A stretch of DNA of 64,000 nucleotides from Ischnura elegans (Eukaryota > Arthropoda > Insecta > Odonata > Coenagrionidae): assembly GCF_921293095.1 (NCBI RefSeq), contig NC_060259.1, positions 1,550,001 through 1,614,000 of the forward strand, given 5' to 3'. Positions 1 through 13,329 of the stretch are shown piece by piece; positions within the stretch are counted from its first letter, which is position 1, and every line of letters begins with the position of its first letter. Below the pieces are notes generated by a model. The model ran no database searches and had not been told where the DNA came from. It saw nothing but the letters and a program-made list of their open reading frames with translations. Made by a program: the position numbers and the translations under genes.

Positions 1-3000
1 TATGGTTTATTAATAAAATGGTGCCTATCTCAAAAACCTCTCTATAGTGAACCTCCATACATCAAATTGCCCAAATTTTGGTCCCCTCCATTACGATGTA
101 AAGAAGTTTTACTGTATTATTAAAATTGTGCAAATGCCTTTACTCAGGGCTCTTCCAAGCTGTTTGGATACATGCATGATATACATATATTAAATTGATT
201 ACACATTACCAGAAGTTAATTCATTTCAATTCTCCTAATGAAACTGTTGAAGACATTAATTTTCATTCATATCCTAATTCTGACACAATTACCATCAACG
301 TTCCTCATTATCTTTTCCTTTTTATAGAAAGCCAATCATTCAGAAGAGAAACATCATAAGGGGATTTGTAAAATGAGATTATGTTGGATCATGCATCGTT
401 AAATTGCTTGGTCCAGAAATTACCATACTTAAATCGATACTTGCGTGTTGTTTTCAACTCGACTCGAGATCAAAAAGTACTACTCGCACATCCCAACTTA
501 AGAGCATTTAGGGCCTTGCATACTTAACTTTTTGCTAGGAAACTAGGAATTTTTAAGCATTGAGATAACATTGAGCAACCATCATGGTAGAAAGGGTAAG
601 GATGCTGAAGCCGACTACTTCCGAAATAGAGCACGCCCCTCTCTTTTTCATCTTCTCAGTACCTGTCTCCTCTTGCATAGGAATGACCTTTGCTCAACAG
701 CTTTGTAGAGGCCATGCACCTGATATACACCCCAGACATACAAAACTCCTTGTTGATTGGCCTTGACCCGTTCACAGCCTTTGCTCTATGCTTATTATCA
801 GCATCTTTTTTACTTAAGACTTTCAGTGTGGACACTTCAGTGTCAATCCGGGACTTCAAAAAGAAAAATATTGTCTCCCAAGAGTAGGATTTTTCTGAGT
901 GAGAAACAACATATCATTTGTACAATAAAAAACTATCAGTGTATACAAATCCCTCTCATTACTTTGTATGTCATGCCCCACCAAATTGGTCATGATAATA
1001 CAAATTATTATTCAAGCTCACATGCTATGAAGCATTGCGTTACCTGCGACTTTCAAAACAACTATGCTATTGGAAATATCATTAGAATCAATATATACTA
1101 TTGATAGTCATACCAGTGCGCATCGTTTCTGTGCTGAAAATTTGCTGAAATCATTCACCAAGTAAAACAGGCATTTCAAATGATCAGACCAATGAATTTC
1201 ATTTGAATGATCTTGTGAATGTTCATTCACCACATAAAATGGCCATAATAGAATGAGCATGAACAAAAAATAGAACCTGCACAAATTTGTTTCATTATAC
1301 ATACTAGATTACCATTTGTACAAGTTCATTTGATAAGAACTACTAATTCAAAAGTAAAATGCATCAACCAAGGTCATAATTAATCTTATATCCCAGATGA
1401 TGCATTAATCGTGCACTTTTCAGTTAATTTCTCAATTTGTGATGTACATAAAAACATACAAATATACATAAGGATACTCTAATTAAAAAAGATAATTTCT
1501 GTGTCTTCCATAGACCACTGTACTTTGGTTACCACATGACCAACAACTTTGGTCTAATCAGATGACACTAGGGAATACTCTTAGAGGTCATTATTTATGT
1601 TTCAAACATGGTATCTCATATCCATAATGATAGAAACCAAATTAAAGGATAAAATTAAACATATTTTCTTGATTTACTGGACTTCTTAATAATGAACCTT
1701 TGCAGTATTATTCTACCAATCGTATGGCCGGGCCATAAGTCAAAATCAACCATAACTAAGGCCTCGGGACATACGTATGGCTACAAGTTATTCTCATCTG
1801 AGCAAAAAGCCATAAGTTGGGAGGTAGCTAAGGCCTCAAGGCCGTAACATTATGACCAGACCATCATAAGACGGGCCATACAAAATAGCATTCCAAATCC
1901 AATGATTTATAAAAGGAATTCACAAAGTGCCATCGATTACATTGCCAATATTTGAAGAAAACATTAACAATTCTTTTTAAATGAATGCTCTTTTGAAGTG
2001 AATGGAGAAACGGACTTTGAATTCTTGCTGACTGTATTTACTAACAAATGTCTCAGACTTGTAGGGCAAGACATATTTTGGCAGTAAGACAACCTTAAGT
2101 ACGTCCATATGTAAATAATGTCACTAGGGCCATTTGTAGCCACTTGTACAAATTATGGGTAAATATGCCATCTACAAATCAAGAAAAGAATGATAATTTT
2201 ATATTTAGGTTATAATTTTACACAGCTACATACCTTAGCTTAAGCCTCTGACAATTAAATCCTTAAATGAACCTCAAAGTTTTAACTATATCTTTATATT
2301 ACATGCAATGGTTGGATTTCCAGGGTTTTAGAGGCATATATTGTTCCTATGAGACAATAGTGACATACATAATTGAAAGGAGAGGAAGGAGGATAGAACT
2401 ACATGGGGTTTTCATGTTCTCATTTTTTTAATTACATGTAGGTACAATTTGCGAATATTTTAATTACTGTAAGGAATAAATGGTTATTCTGCTTCTTCTC
2501 GCCCGTGATTTTCACTGTTAATATTTTCTATATTTCCAGCATCTGCTTCAACACTAGTGTTTAAATAAAATCCAATTTTATTCTTAGTATAAATCCATTT
2601 CAACTATGGACCAGACAATTAATTGTTTTCTCCACATTGGAACAAACAAGCATCTCAAAAATTTACCAGAGTTTTAAAAAAGAGAACTGAACTTATAGTA
2701 CCAATTATAATTTCATACTCCCCAGTAGAAAGGGCATTAAGATTTATGGCCAGGCCATATGATATGGCCCCTAGAGAGACGAATCGATATAGGCTGTAAT
2801 TTCAGGTACAAAACCTACGGCCAGCCATATATAGGGCCCTTTTTTCACAATAGCCCCACAGATTTGATAAATTTCCAGCACATTAAACTATGTAATAGAA
2901 AATTTACAATTAAAACAATTCTTAACTGTTCCTTTAAATAAATAAACATACCCTTGAAAATGACCCATGAAATTGCATCTTAATTCCAATGCTGTTGTAA

Positions 3001-5793
3001 ATCAGTATTTTCTCTTCAAATTTAGGGTCTCCAGAAAAATGAGCAAGATTGAGTGTTCCCATTTCAAAACAGCACAGTTGGAATTAAAATTATCTCTCAC
3101 TATTTTAGATTTTGCTAAAATTTGGCACACTTATAGTGTGTGTTGACAAAGAAAAGAAACAAACTTTAACTTTTCATTTCCAGGCATTTCCCAAATATGG
3201 CCAAGTAAAATTTTCAAAACAAAAGATGAACAGCACTTTTTTCAAATCCCCCTACGAGCTGTCCTCATTGAGCTATAGATATGGGAAAGGTATCACTTAG
3301 CAGAATTTGAAATTCTCTTAGGATTGATATGCAACATATTCTAGATTCTAACAAGAAATTTTTTATCAAAACTTTAAGTAATGAATATTTTTCCAAAAGT
3401 AAATCTTTAAAATCTTCAAATTGTTTCCATAGATATTAAGTACACATTGTTGGAAATCAAATGACAAAATGTGAACATAGCATCAGGATGGGTTCATCGT
3501 TAAAAAAATATTCCCAACCATTGTTTTTCGCTGGCATATATCAAACCACCATATACCCTTATGCTCTCACAGCACCTTATTACAAAATAATGTTTCAAAG
3601 CTCAACTTAGTATTGGTCTAACATTATGTCAGTTATTTAGGAATTTTAACGACACCTTCAGACTTATGCCGTTCTTACACACCAACCTTCGCAATGCAGT
3701 TTAAAGGAAATTATATTATACCCCACAGAGTAATGAAAATTCATTTTCTTTGCAAAATTGATGCTATGAAAAAATGTAGAACTCGACATCGTGGAACATG
3801 TAAGAACCACGAATTTGAGAGGCATATACTATTTAGAGCAATAGGAACTGGACTTTAAATTTCCAGAACAAAATATGGAAAACATTCAGGGAGGAACATT
3901 ATCATACTCCACATCACAATAAAATATCACAATAGAATCAACGTCCATCACCAAGCAGTAGCGATATACCCTCACTGCTCATCAAGAACAGACATTTAGG
4001 AGTGTTTTCTCTATTGAACAGGATGAAAAGGAATGGTTCATCTCAACGAACCCACCTCTATTCTGTTAGTTTTATGAATACATGGTAACAAATATGCAGA
4101 AAGAATTTCACGATTATGGTAAAACTATTATTCATGTGGTTCTAATGCTATATTTAAAATTAAGAAACACTTCCTGAGGTTTTGTCTCTGTAAGAAACAT
4201 ACCAGCTTGAAAGTTATGCGGCATTTATCAGCTGAAGCTAATGGGGAAGTCCTTGCAATGGATTCTATTTACAGGCTGACAGCTCATGCAAGTATGCAGA
4301 AGACATTTTGCATCCAGATCCAAATCTAACATGATCTATTTGAGTGGACAATGGATAATAAAAATTGACTTTTCCTACTCCACTCATTAAGATTACTATG
4401 GCTCCGAATTGTTTGAAATGTCCCTTGAAACAGCATAAAAATGAAATGAATACACCATTTTCACTTATTTATTCCAAAAAATGAATTAAAGTCCAGAGAG
4501 AAACACTTTCCAGATGATGTGCAGGGTTAGGAGAGAGAAATATGGGAGACAGAAAGAAAATTGCATCAGGACAAAATTACGTGAAATCTCCACAGTGAAG
4601 GACTAAAATTGATACCTTGGATGCATTTTACCAAAAAATGCAGAACTTGATGAAGAGACAATAACCAGGGTGGACCAGTTGCATCATTCTCCAACCCTAC
4701 AAATCCACGTGTTCTTTGGGTGCCGATTGTAAATGTTATCACATACGTCATTCATTTTACTCTGACTGAGGGAAACTTGGAAAACCATGTATCCCAAGCC
4801 AAATTGTTTTTTTTTAACGTATCTGTGTAAGTTCAAGATAATATTTTGGGAAACTGCTTCATGCTTAAATGTTAACTTTTCCTCAGATATGTTAATGCCA
4901 ATTTATATTTTATGGATAGTTGTTTGAAATGATCAATAGTGCCATAATTTTTAACATTTAACGGTATATTGATGCATATTATTTTTAAAAAACAAGCATC
5001 AGGAATATGTACACTTTTTGTACCTAGTATGTCCGGTCTTAGCATCACTTATTCTCAATACCTTGTAATTCACCGTGAAATTTGTAATTATAGGTCCTGC
5101 GCTCAATACTTGTGCTTCAAGAAAATGATATTTCAACTATATTTTTTTGTAACCTATCTGGATAATTTGATGAAATAGCAATAAGGTAATGGGAAGTAGT
5201 TGTTATTGAAAACAGAACATCAGGAATATTTTTTTACAACAAACCCACAATCATTCCATTTTCATATCTTACCATTTGATTTCTTATATAACTAATTGGT
5301 AATGGAAATGTTAAAATCATGTAAACTTTGGAAAAATACTAAATTAAAGTTTAAACGTTCATTTTCTTTAAAAAAGTTCTCTTAAGAACTGATGTTTTGT
5401 GGTATATTAACCCAAAGAGCATTTCAAACTCTGCAAAATACCTTACCCAGCTCATACTATATAAGGAAAGCCATAAGGGCAATTTGGAAAAGTTCCTTTT
5501 ATGCTTTTACGACCATTTTTAATCAAATCTAATCATACTTCGGAAAGGGCTTGAAATTAATAAGATTAAAATTTTATACTTTTGGTAACCTCAACACATA
5601 CTATGAGTACACCGAATTTTAGTAAAATCTAAAGTGGTGAGGTAAATCGCGCGTGTTGATTTGACATGGAACGTCCCGATTACAACACACTACAATATAA
5701 ATATTATGTAAAATAGAGAATGACATGACTCAAACCATAAACTAACACTACTTCATTCAATGGAGTACACGATGCCAAGGTAGATGAACATAC
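1..5793. other. AT-rich region 3' of SFT2, nothing recognised
   Basis: This stretch is A+T-rich and holds only short open frames with no recognisable protein similarity. SFT2 is transcribed leftwards into it, so it should contain the SFT2 terminal exon (the conserved final 35-45 residues) or an intron leading to it. I looked for the expected C-terminal Ser-Tyr-Ile-Pro segment on the minus strand and did not find it. Around 1,720-1,890 there are scattered GGCC and CCATAA words without a clear repeat unit. No transposon ends, tRNA-like or array structures were seen. Confidence 0.5.
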
Positions 5794-6427
5794 CTGACCA
5801 GATGCTGAAATGCATGTTAAAAATGTGCTCTGTAAGGACAATGCTGAATATAAGGTCGCCAACAAAGTTCCCAGGTAGGCCGACGTAAATGGCAGTCTTT
5901 CAGTGGAGAACATTTGCTGCACGCAAGCCATTGGCCCCCACAGAACTACGAAACTAAAGTAATGGTTAACAGTAAATGAGCTATTCAACTTGACAATATA
6001 TTCACAAGAAGTGAGTCCTTACCTACACACCATGAAGAAGCTACCGAGAGTATAGAGCAGAGCGAACTTCCTTGCTTTGAAGATTAATACAGGTATATAA
6101 AACGACGCAACAGTGAAGCAAAATATACCCAAGCAGATAAACACACAAAATGCTATTAGGCGCTGTAAACGACTCTGGAAAAAAAGCATCTATTAGTGCG
6201 CTGCTATTGCGTGGCAGAGCTGATTCTGAATAATTAACACCTACCATTGCCGGAAACCAACTACTTTGAACAGCTGAATCGAGACCATTTGTTGTAGTTC
6301 CCGAGCCTTTCGATTTGTACCACCTCTCCAGTGGAAGAGCATTCAGTTTGAATGGAATGTTTATTTCAACAGATGACTTATCTTTTGCTGACAAATATTC
6401 GTCTAGTTCTTTCTTCAAACTTGCCAT
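5794..6427 (-). CDS. SFT2 domain-containing vesicle transport protein, exons 1-3 (3' end not found)
   Basis: Three minus-strand exons join in frame: 6,245-6,427 (start ATG, 61 codons), 6,023-6,174 and 5,794-5,953. Each intron has GT-AG ends and matching phases (0, 2, 0), giving 165 residues before the last donor. Residues 1-61 are a charged N-terminus opening MASLKKELDEYL. Exon 2 begins SRLQRLIAFCV, followed by two hydrophobic spans and the motif KARKFALLYTLGSFF. Exon 3 carries FVVLWGPM, then FSTERLPFTSAYLGTLLATLY, which is typical of SFT2 proteins. The family are small four-helix membrane proteins of the Golgi/endosome, implicated in endosome-to-Golgi vesicle fusion. Known members run 160-215 residues, so one exon is missing; it lies left of 5,793 or outside the window. 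The long N-terminus resembles the insect SFT2D3-like branch more than SFT2D1/2. No frameshift or stop is seen, so this looks like a live host gene. Confidence 0.88.
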
Positions 6428-7329
6428 ATTTACACACTAATATTAATACACTATATGACTAAATTTCAACAACCACCAGCTCCAACATTCGCAAAATATT
6501 CAGCCAGGGCCCAACCGCCCTACGATCTAGTGATGGGTCGGTCATGAACGATCGAATCATGTGACCAGGGTCTCCGAGATTGGGTGCATCCAGGGGAGCT
6601 CCGCTCACTGAGCGGGGGTGCGTTCCGAATCACGCATCATGCGCATCAACGCATGACCTTGATGCAGCCGTTCCGAAATTGCATCAAGGCATTGATGCGC
6701 TTATGCTGATGCGTGATTCGGAACGGCTTGATGCGATATGAGCGGGAAGTATTCCCCGTTCAAAATACCCGCAGGCACCCGTGCTGGAAGATAGTTCGGG
6801 TTAAGCGATAACACAATGATTGATATGCCGAAATTTAATGTGCATAGTACTTATGATGACGAAAAACGTTTATTGATGCGTATGTTAAAACTTAATTATA
6901 TTCATTACGGTCGATCGAAAGTTCCAAGCCGTAACTTGCCACTCATATTTACTTAAAATAGTGATAGACTGAGTGAATTGACGGGAATTTTTGCAGCTAA
7001 CTCGAAAAACGGTCAATAAGGAAGCGTAGTGTATAGTATATCTCAGCCATCAGTGAGTTTTACGGGTCAAATCGTTTTGAAGAGACGATTTTTACGATCA
7101 ATAGTACGCAGATTTAGCTGCTAGACATCAATTTATGGCTTTCCGACAAGATATACGACTTGAAAACAAATTTTTTTCATAAAAATCGGGAAGGAATACT
7201 TAATACCTCGATAAAATTTTCACAAACACTTTGTCATACTGCATATATAATGCTTAAAAATTAACTCCAAGATATTTTTATTTACGTATTCTACCGCTTG
7301 GTATTAAGGTAGGTTTGCATGGAGCATTC

Positions 7330-7655
7330 CAAAAGTCCCCCTTGCCCTCATTGACTTCCCTCCTGAATTCACAACTTCACCCTTTTCATGCTATCTAAAA
7401 ATCCTATTCTCTCCTTTGTTTACCCAACATTCTATCCCCTAATAGTGTTTTCAACATCCACTCCCAGCTCAGTACTTGCCTAATCCATACCTCCTGTCTC
7501 CTTCGAATTCCATCCAGAAGCTGCCTCTCCTCACACAACATGTCTCGCACTTTGTCTTTCCTTCTTCTCTCAGTCCACTTCACTTTCTCCTTACCCACAT
7601 CTCGAACACCTCCAGCCTCTCCCATTCTCCTCCCTAAGTGCCCATGTTCCCACAC
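7330..7655 (-). pseudogene. Non-LTR retrotransposon C-terminal fragment
   Basis: On the minus strand an open stretch reads RRRKDKVRDMLCEERQLLDG, then IRRRQEVWIRQVL and GDRMLGKQRR. This is the pattern seen just downstream of the reverse transcriptase in many arthropod non-LTR elements (basic RRRKD, then 'IRRRQ.WI..VL', then 'EGRM.GK..R'). Only about 80 codons are readable before stops. No reverse transcriptase core, poly(A) tail or target duplication is visible, so this is a truncated dead fragment. Confidence 0.6.
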
Positions 7656-9840
7656 TGTAAAGTGCTATACTCCAGATCAAAATGTTACAAATTTATCAAC
7701 CAATGTACTGTCTGTAAGCAAGCTAGTTAAAAAGACACAGCTGTCTTGTTTAATGAATCTGGGTACAGCTTATTTGATGCCAGATCTTTGGAAGTAAAAG
7801 GAGTGATCTAGCCACTAGTTATGAAGAAAATGGCATATGTTGTCAAGATTTGAAACAATATAATTCATAAAGTAAAAGTTATGCAACTTGTTACGTAGGA
7901 TTGACTGTCAAAGCAGTAGAGGACTGTTTACTAAGTCTGTGGCACAAGAGTAGCAGACTTGTGACAGAGTAACATGCAGGTTATAATGTGGTTGTCAGTG
8001 GTGTGGATTGTCCCCCTAATATTTAATAAATTGCAGCCTTGTATAGCATATGTTTATGGCATGTTAGCAAAGAAATGATTCGAGATAAGTGCTAGAATGG
8101 AAGCTGTATGTAATACATTAAGTCTGATCCTCTCAGAATTGTGTGGTCTGATGGTATTATAGGTGAAAATATATTTATATTATTTATGCAAAATATACAT
8201 ATAAATTCAGGGGTAAGGAAAGAAAGGGATAGGAACATGGAATAGAAAAAGGACGAGGACAATGTATGCTCACCTTAACTGATGACTGCACAAGAAAGGT
8301 TTTTGTTTTCTTTATTAAAAGTAAGGAGTCTCATTTACTCCTTCAATGCTATACAATTTTTGAGGCAAGCATGGAGAATGAGACAGGGGACAATATGAAA
8401 TGCCTGCATACAGATTATGGGGGTGAATATATGGGACAGGCATAACAGGGGAGGTTAAGGGCATGTGTGATAAAAGATTAAACTACAAAATCTTATAATC
8501 TTCAAGCAGAAATGATTCGCTGAGCAAATAGAAAGCTAGGTACAAACTCTCTGGCATCAATTTACTAAAATATTATTGGGTTGAAGCTTGTTGAGAAGCT
8601 GTATATCTCGAAACAGTAACATCCAAAGCAGGAGGGAATGCATTACCTGAGGAGAGATGGTCTGAACGAAAATTTAATCGAAGACATCTAAAAGTATTTG
8701 GATGTATTTTCTATGCTTATGTGGCTACAGAGCAATGAAAGATGCTGGATGCCAAATGCAAAAAGTATTGGCAATTGTGAGGAGTCAAAAATGGTATTTT
8801 TTGACTGACCCTGATATTGCGGGAAGATTCATTGAAGCATGTGATATAGTATTCTTTGTAAATATGTTTAGGGAGCTTAAACCAGTCCAAATATCTCTTG
8901 GTAACTCTTTCATTCTACCTAGGCTCTTAGGGGATAAGGGATAATTAGGTACTAGCCTCAACCTGGCAGTGGAGAGAATGGCAGAGCTGAACTCACAAAG
9001 GTACCCAAGTAGTGAGGGGAATATCAGAATATCAAGTAATGAAGACTCCATCCCTGAATCAAGTTGTGAGGGTAATGACAAAGTTCCAACTAATGTAGAC
9101 AGTAGTTTTGAGAGTAATCAAGAAAATGAGTCAGTGTTCGGAAGCGAGGAAGCAGAAGAGACGTTTTCTTTAAAAAATGGAATGGCTCGAAAATTACCAG
9201 ATCACATAATCTCCTTGTCATCTACTAACTTGACCTGCAATCAACCTTTGTCTCATAGAAGCAGGTTTGAATGTAGCTCCTGCAGTGACCCAAAAACTTT
9301 TCCTGATGCTCCATTTCTAATTTTGATTGGTTTTCTTATGTATGCAATGATTTGTACAAGGCCAGATCGCGTCTTTGCAGTGTCAAACTTAAGAAGGTTT
9401 ATTGATGATTTTACAATGCAATACTGGGCATATGCAAAGAGTATATTAAGATATTTTAATGGGAACTATAAATTATCTTATTCTTAGTCAGGAAAGTTTC
9501 TGGAGGGATACAAAAATGCTGACTTTGCCATTGACAAAATAGATTGAACAGATGACAATTGTTAGTTTATGTCACTTAAGTTAGTTAATCACTTAAGTTA
9601 GTTAATGGAGCAGTAGCTTGGGAAAACAAAAAGCAGTGCTGTGCAGTGGCTATGTATACAATAGAAGGCGAGTATGTAAGTTAGGCAGCTGGAGCAAAAA
9701 AAAACTTGGCACTGCATGGAAGGTCAAAGAACAGAGGTTAGACATCATTTTGTTAAAAACTCTGTTGCCAAAGGAAAAAATAATTGCTGATTACATGTTT
9801 ACAAAATATGGTAGCAAATGTGCTTCCAAATGGGCTTAAC
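7650..9840 (+). pseudogene. Degenerate Ty1/Copia polyprotein remnant (protease/integrase and RNase H pieces)
   Basis: Pieces of a Copia-type polyprotein appear in order but in shifting frames. Near 7,664-7,730, QNVTNL with LSVSKLVK is the strand after the protease. At about 8,275-8,445, DDCTRKVFVFFIKSK and CLHTDYGGEYM form the integrase core. At about 8,650-8,760, HLKVFGCIFYAYV is followed by KMLDAKCKKY. From 8,969 there is an acidic Ser/Glu linker. At 9,320-9,480, LIGFLMYAMICTRPDRVFAV leads to SILRYFNGNYKLSYS, and RNase H-like words (LEGYKNADFA, VAWENKKQ, EGEYV) run to about 9,700. Multiple stops and frameshifts break it. The reverse transcriptase core expected between linker and RNase H is absent. 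No long terminal repeats were recognised. It lies inside the 6,616-11,483 element. Confidence 0.85.
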
Positions 9841-11329
9841 AATGGTAAGCATTTGAACTGCATTAATGAATAGAATTTTTTAGCTGTTGGAAGCAACTGG
9901 TTGAAGGGAGGTTTTTGTGCTTGTAACCTAGTTGCAAAGTTAAGAAATAAATAGCTACAACATGTTAAAATAGTTCTTGGAGTGTAGGTCAATGTCTCAT
10001 TTTTCAACATAGGTACATATTTTACTGTTCCGAGTGCATAAAAAGCCTAAATCACAATAAAATTAAGTACATTTTGGGGATTGGATAGTTGGGCATTGTC
10101 CATTTACTTAGAGTGGCATTCATCAAATAGAATTTAGCATTTCCTCCTGATTTTACAAAATTTTATACGGTGTAATTATGACTGAAAATTGAACGTAAAC
10201 ATTGAAAACCGGTAATCACTATAATTATGGCGATTTCCGATTTTCAATGTTTTTGTTTACTTTTCAATGTTTGATATCATATGATTCAGCTTCTTAAGAC
10301 AAATACCCAAGTTCAACTGAGAACCATTTTGGAAACCCATTACTTTTGAAAACATTGATAGAAGTGTGCCTTTAGTTGGATAGCATTTAGGAGGACACTG
10401 AAAATAAGTTGGCCGCGTCATCAATGCGTCGATTAAAGAGTATTTGGAGCCAATTTATAAACTAACTGCAGTACTGCAATACGTATTTATCCGGGCTTAC
10501 CAAATCACACGGTATGAACAAAACAATTGCACTGAATACTCAATCAACTCGATGGGGTTCTTCAAGCACACAGCACTGCAGTGTACATGTAAATCAAGCA
10601 CACATCCATGATCCTTGCATAAATTAATTAATTGATGATGTTATTTATCACGGCATCACTACCCTGAATGTCCCTTTACTTGTGGTACCATAACGTGAAC
10701 TGATCTCTTTAGCAGGGGAAAATAATTTTAGTACCTACCGAGCAAATTCACTTGCAATGAATGTATAGTTTCGCACATTAAATAGCTAATAAACGTTTGG
10801 CAAAATGGCAATAATTTGCAACATATATGCCTTAAAATGATAGACCAGTGAGATTATGCAAAGAGTAAGCAATTCTAATATTCCGACGAACAAAGTCTTA
10901 GATACTATTATACTATAAACCACAGTCTCTATGCTATAAACACTCCCTGATGTAGCTTTTCAACTTATCTTTTCACCATATAACGTTAGAGTGTCGAAAA
11001 TTTCCACAAGTTAGTGTACAGAAGCAAAAATACCGTTAAAACTACCACGCCTGCATATTAATGTGTGAAATTATAGATCGTATTTTGCATTTTTTACCAC
11101 CAATTAAATTAATAACGGTTGTAAACAAGTTACATACACGCACACTTCAACGCAACGGATATACATTTTCCCATTTTCAATTTTATATGGACTAATTATT
11201 TCAAAAACTAATATCTATAACTCCTTAAACTCTTTCCTACGATAATAGAAGCACAATATAGTCGTGTAAACACCCTATGCAAACACAAAACACCAGTCAA
11301 AATTTTAAAGGTTGCGCCCATTTTCGCCT
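9841..11329. other. Non-coding interior of the 4.9-kb element, with a small inverted repeat
   Basis: No gene is recognised. An imperfect hairpin lies at 10,189-10,269: both arms contain ATTGAA..GTAAAC..CATTGAAAA and end in CCGG/CCGA, with a loop of about 25 bases. The rest is AT-rich with short unconvincing open frames. Confidence 0.5.
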
Positions 11330-11524
11330 TCGCATCAACTGCATCAAGAATTTCTGATGCGAGTTGATGCTTCCGAAACCTCGAAATATGCTCGTTGCAG
11401 GGCCGCATCAATGCGCATCAATGCTTGATTCGGAACGGCCTGATGCGCATCGATGCACATGATGCGTGATTCGGAACGCACCCCGGAAGGTGAGCGAACC
11501 ACCGCTCTCCCCCTGGATGCGGCC

Positions 11525-13033
11525 GCCATATTTGTGAGCGTACTCCGGGTATGATCACCTCGCTCACCGACCAGTGAGCGGCGGCGCGAGTTCAAAATGG
11601 TGCCGAAGAACTGTCGAGTCGAGCAGCCGTATTAATTATACATTGTAACGTATCGAACGCTGGATGACTTATACGTAATATAGGCATATTAAATGCGATT
11701 GGCAGAAGGCCTTTTGTTACGTATTTATTTACTAAATTAGGTAGCCAAAATATTATTCTGCGGTGGAATTTTGTCGTAAGCCAGGTAAAGTTCAGATGTA
11801 GCCTTCGCTGAAAAATGGATTTTCGAGTTGAAATGTGCTTTTAATTCTTTATTAATATTTCACACACTTCAGATAAATTGAAAAATATCTATATACGTAA
11901 ATCGCGGGGTATTATTTGTCCGCTTAGTCAAAAAATAAGGCGTAATTTTTCTCCCGGGTTAACTAAGTAATTTCTTCAATATTGCCTTCAGGCCGTTTTA
12001 CACGGGGGACGTCATTGCGCAATAGCTGAAGTATGTATGAAGTTAAAATCAAAATTGCATCGTGTAAAGCGGTGAATTTCTATAACACACGCGAGAATGA
12101 TCGTACATAAGGTACCTTTATAAATATTGGTCTTCTGGTAGAGAAACATATTACAGTGATATCAGGGTTAAGAGTAAAACCTTTCATGTGACCTTTGACA
12201 AAGTGAGTGGCATACATAAAGTAGACAGAACTAGAAATGTTGAAGGTTAGAGGCTAAATCTATTACGTCAATAAAAAGTTGGCATCAAGCAAGTTGTTCA
12301 GCGATTTTAAAAACCCTTAAAACTACTCGCTGGCGAACGACAAGAAGATATAACAAAAATTTATTTGTCATCAGCAGGAACATGAACATTAACCCAAGCA
12401 CATTCAAAGTCCATTCCTCAATTAGAAGCTCATGTGGCACATAGCTCACTTCAAAAGTAATGTCAGATTTGGTTAGTACGATAACACCAGCATTTTTTTT
12501 ATTTGACCGGTTTACCAGCACTTCCTCAAAACATCCGCCACACTACGTCCCGAAATGCTGAGATATAACTTCATCATTAGTCACCCGATGTTCACAAACA
12601 GTTTATTGTGATAATAATAACGTCTACTGCTGTCCTTGATCAATTATTAAATCTCATTCAAGAAACTATAAGACGAAGCGGATTTCACGGAATTAGCAAA
12701 TGTGAAACTATTGCTTTCTAAACATGGGGAAAGACGTCCATTTTTGTGCAAAGACCTCTTTATTGAAGACTTCAATGTCAGGCGCCAGATTCCCAACGAA
12801 ATATTTGGACGATTGACATAAAAGGCATTTCCAATAAATATCACGCGACTCGTAAAGAACTGTTAGCGATAAATCCTTAAGGGCCGTACATTAAGAGTGA
12901 TATATATTCGGGACAGAGTCACAAGGTATGAACTTATCACAGGAATTAAAGGATATTTCGCAGCCACTACACGAAAGTATGCACAAGCGCTGGGCGCCAT
13001 ATTGAATGTTTTGCATTTCAAGTGCCCCACCAA
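11525..13033. other. Inter-element sequence, mostly unrecognised
   Basis: The only recognised content is a MITE piece at 11,991-12,105. The remaining sequence has no plausible exons or further terminal repeats. Confidence 0.5.
11991..12105 (+). mobile_element. Fragment of a GGCCGTTTTACACGGGG MITE
   Basis: It starts GGCCGTTTTACACGGGGG and shares an identical 32-base core (beginning AATCAAAATTGCATCG) with the copy at 42,275-42,497, plus TTGCGCAAT-type subterminal words. Only one end is present here. No coding content. Confidence 0.65.
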
Positions 13034-13329
13034 GGGTGCGGTCCAATGAATGCTACTTTCGCTACCAGACGCTACAGACGGAAGTGCTCCGGAGCACCGG
13101 TCCATAGGCGCTACGTTCGCTACGAGAATTTCTTTTCGGACCGGTCAGGAGCGAAGTCAATATGGCGGAAATGAACGAGGGTGGGCAAACTGGGATTATG
13201 AAATCGAAGATGTGGTTTTAATTGCGAATTGAGGTGACTATGATCATTGAATATTAATAAATATGTTTGAATATCATTAAAATGAATTTTATTTTTCAAT
13301 ATCGAGGCTCCACATAGTAACCCAAGTAG

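Larger units (their letters stand above)
6616..11483. mobile_element. 4.9-kb inverted-repeat DNA element, ends GGGTGCGTTCCGAATC, duplication CGG
   Basis: Both ends read inwards GGGTGCGTTCCGAATCACGC and continue as dozens of bases of GATGCGCATCAATGC-like words. The left inverted repeat is about 6,616-6,735 and the right about 11,330-11,483. The bases CGG occur immediately outside each end (6,613-6,615 and 11,484-11,486), a 3-bp target duplication. No intact transposase is inside. The interior holds a broken Copia polyprotein (about 7,650-9,840) and a non-LTR scrap, which look like later insertions. The similar end GGGTGCGGTCC at 13,034/32,878, also with a 3-bp duplication, suggests the same superfamily. 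3-bp duplications fit PIF/Harbinger or CACTA-like groups, but without a transposase the assignment is inference. Confidence 0.75.
6582..11524. mobile_element. GGGTGCATCCAGGGG foldback MITE split by a larger insertion
   Basis: The left half is at 6,582-6,615 (GGGTGCATCCAGGGG followed by GCTCACTGAGCG). The right half is at 11,484-11,524 (GTGAGCG, then CTCTCCCCCTGGATGC). The halves are inverted relatives of each other and match the uninterrupted foldback at 32,902-32,986. The 4.9-kb element at 6,616-11,483 lies between them. No target duplication is clear outside the MITE. It has no coding capacity. Confidence 0.6.

Noticed and set aside
584-1104. Small overlapping plus-strand coding frames
   Set aside because: Several frames overlap without recognised motifs, splice context or codon pattern; chance frames are likely.
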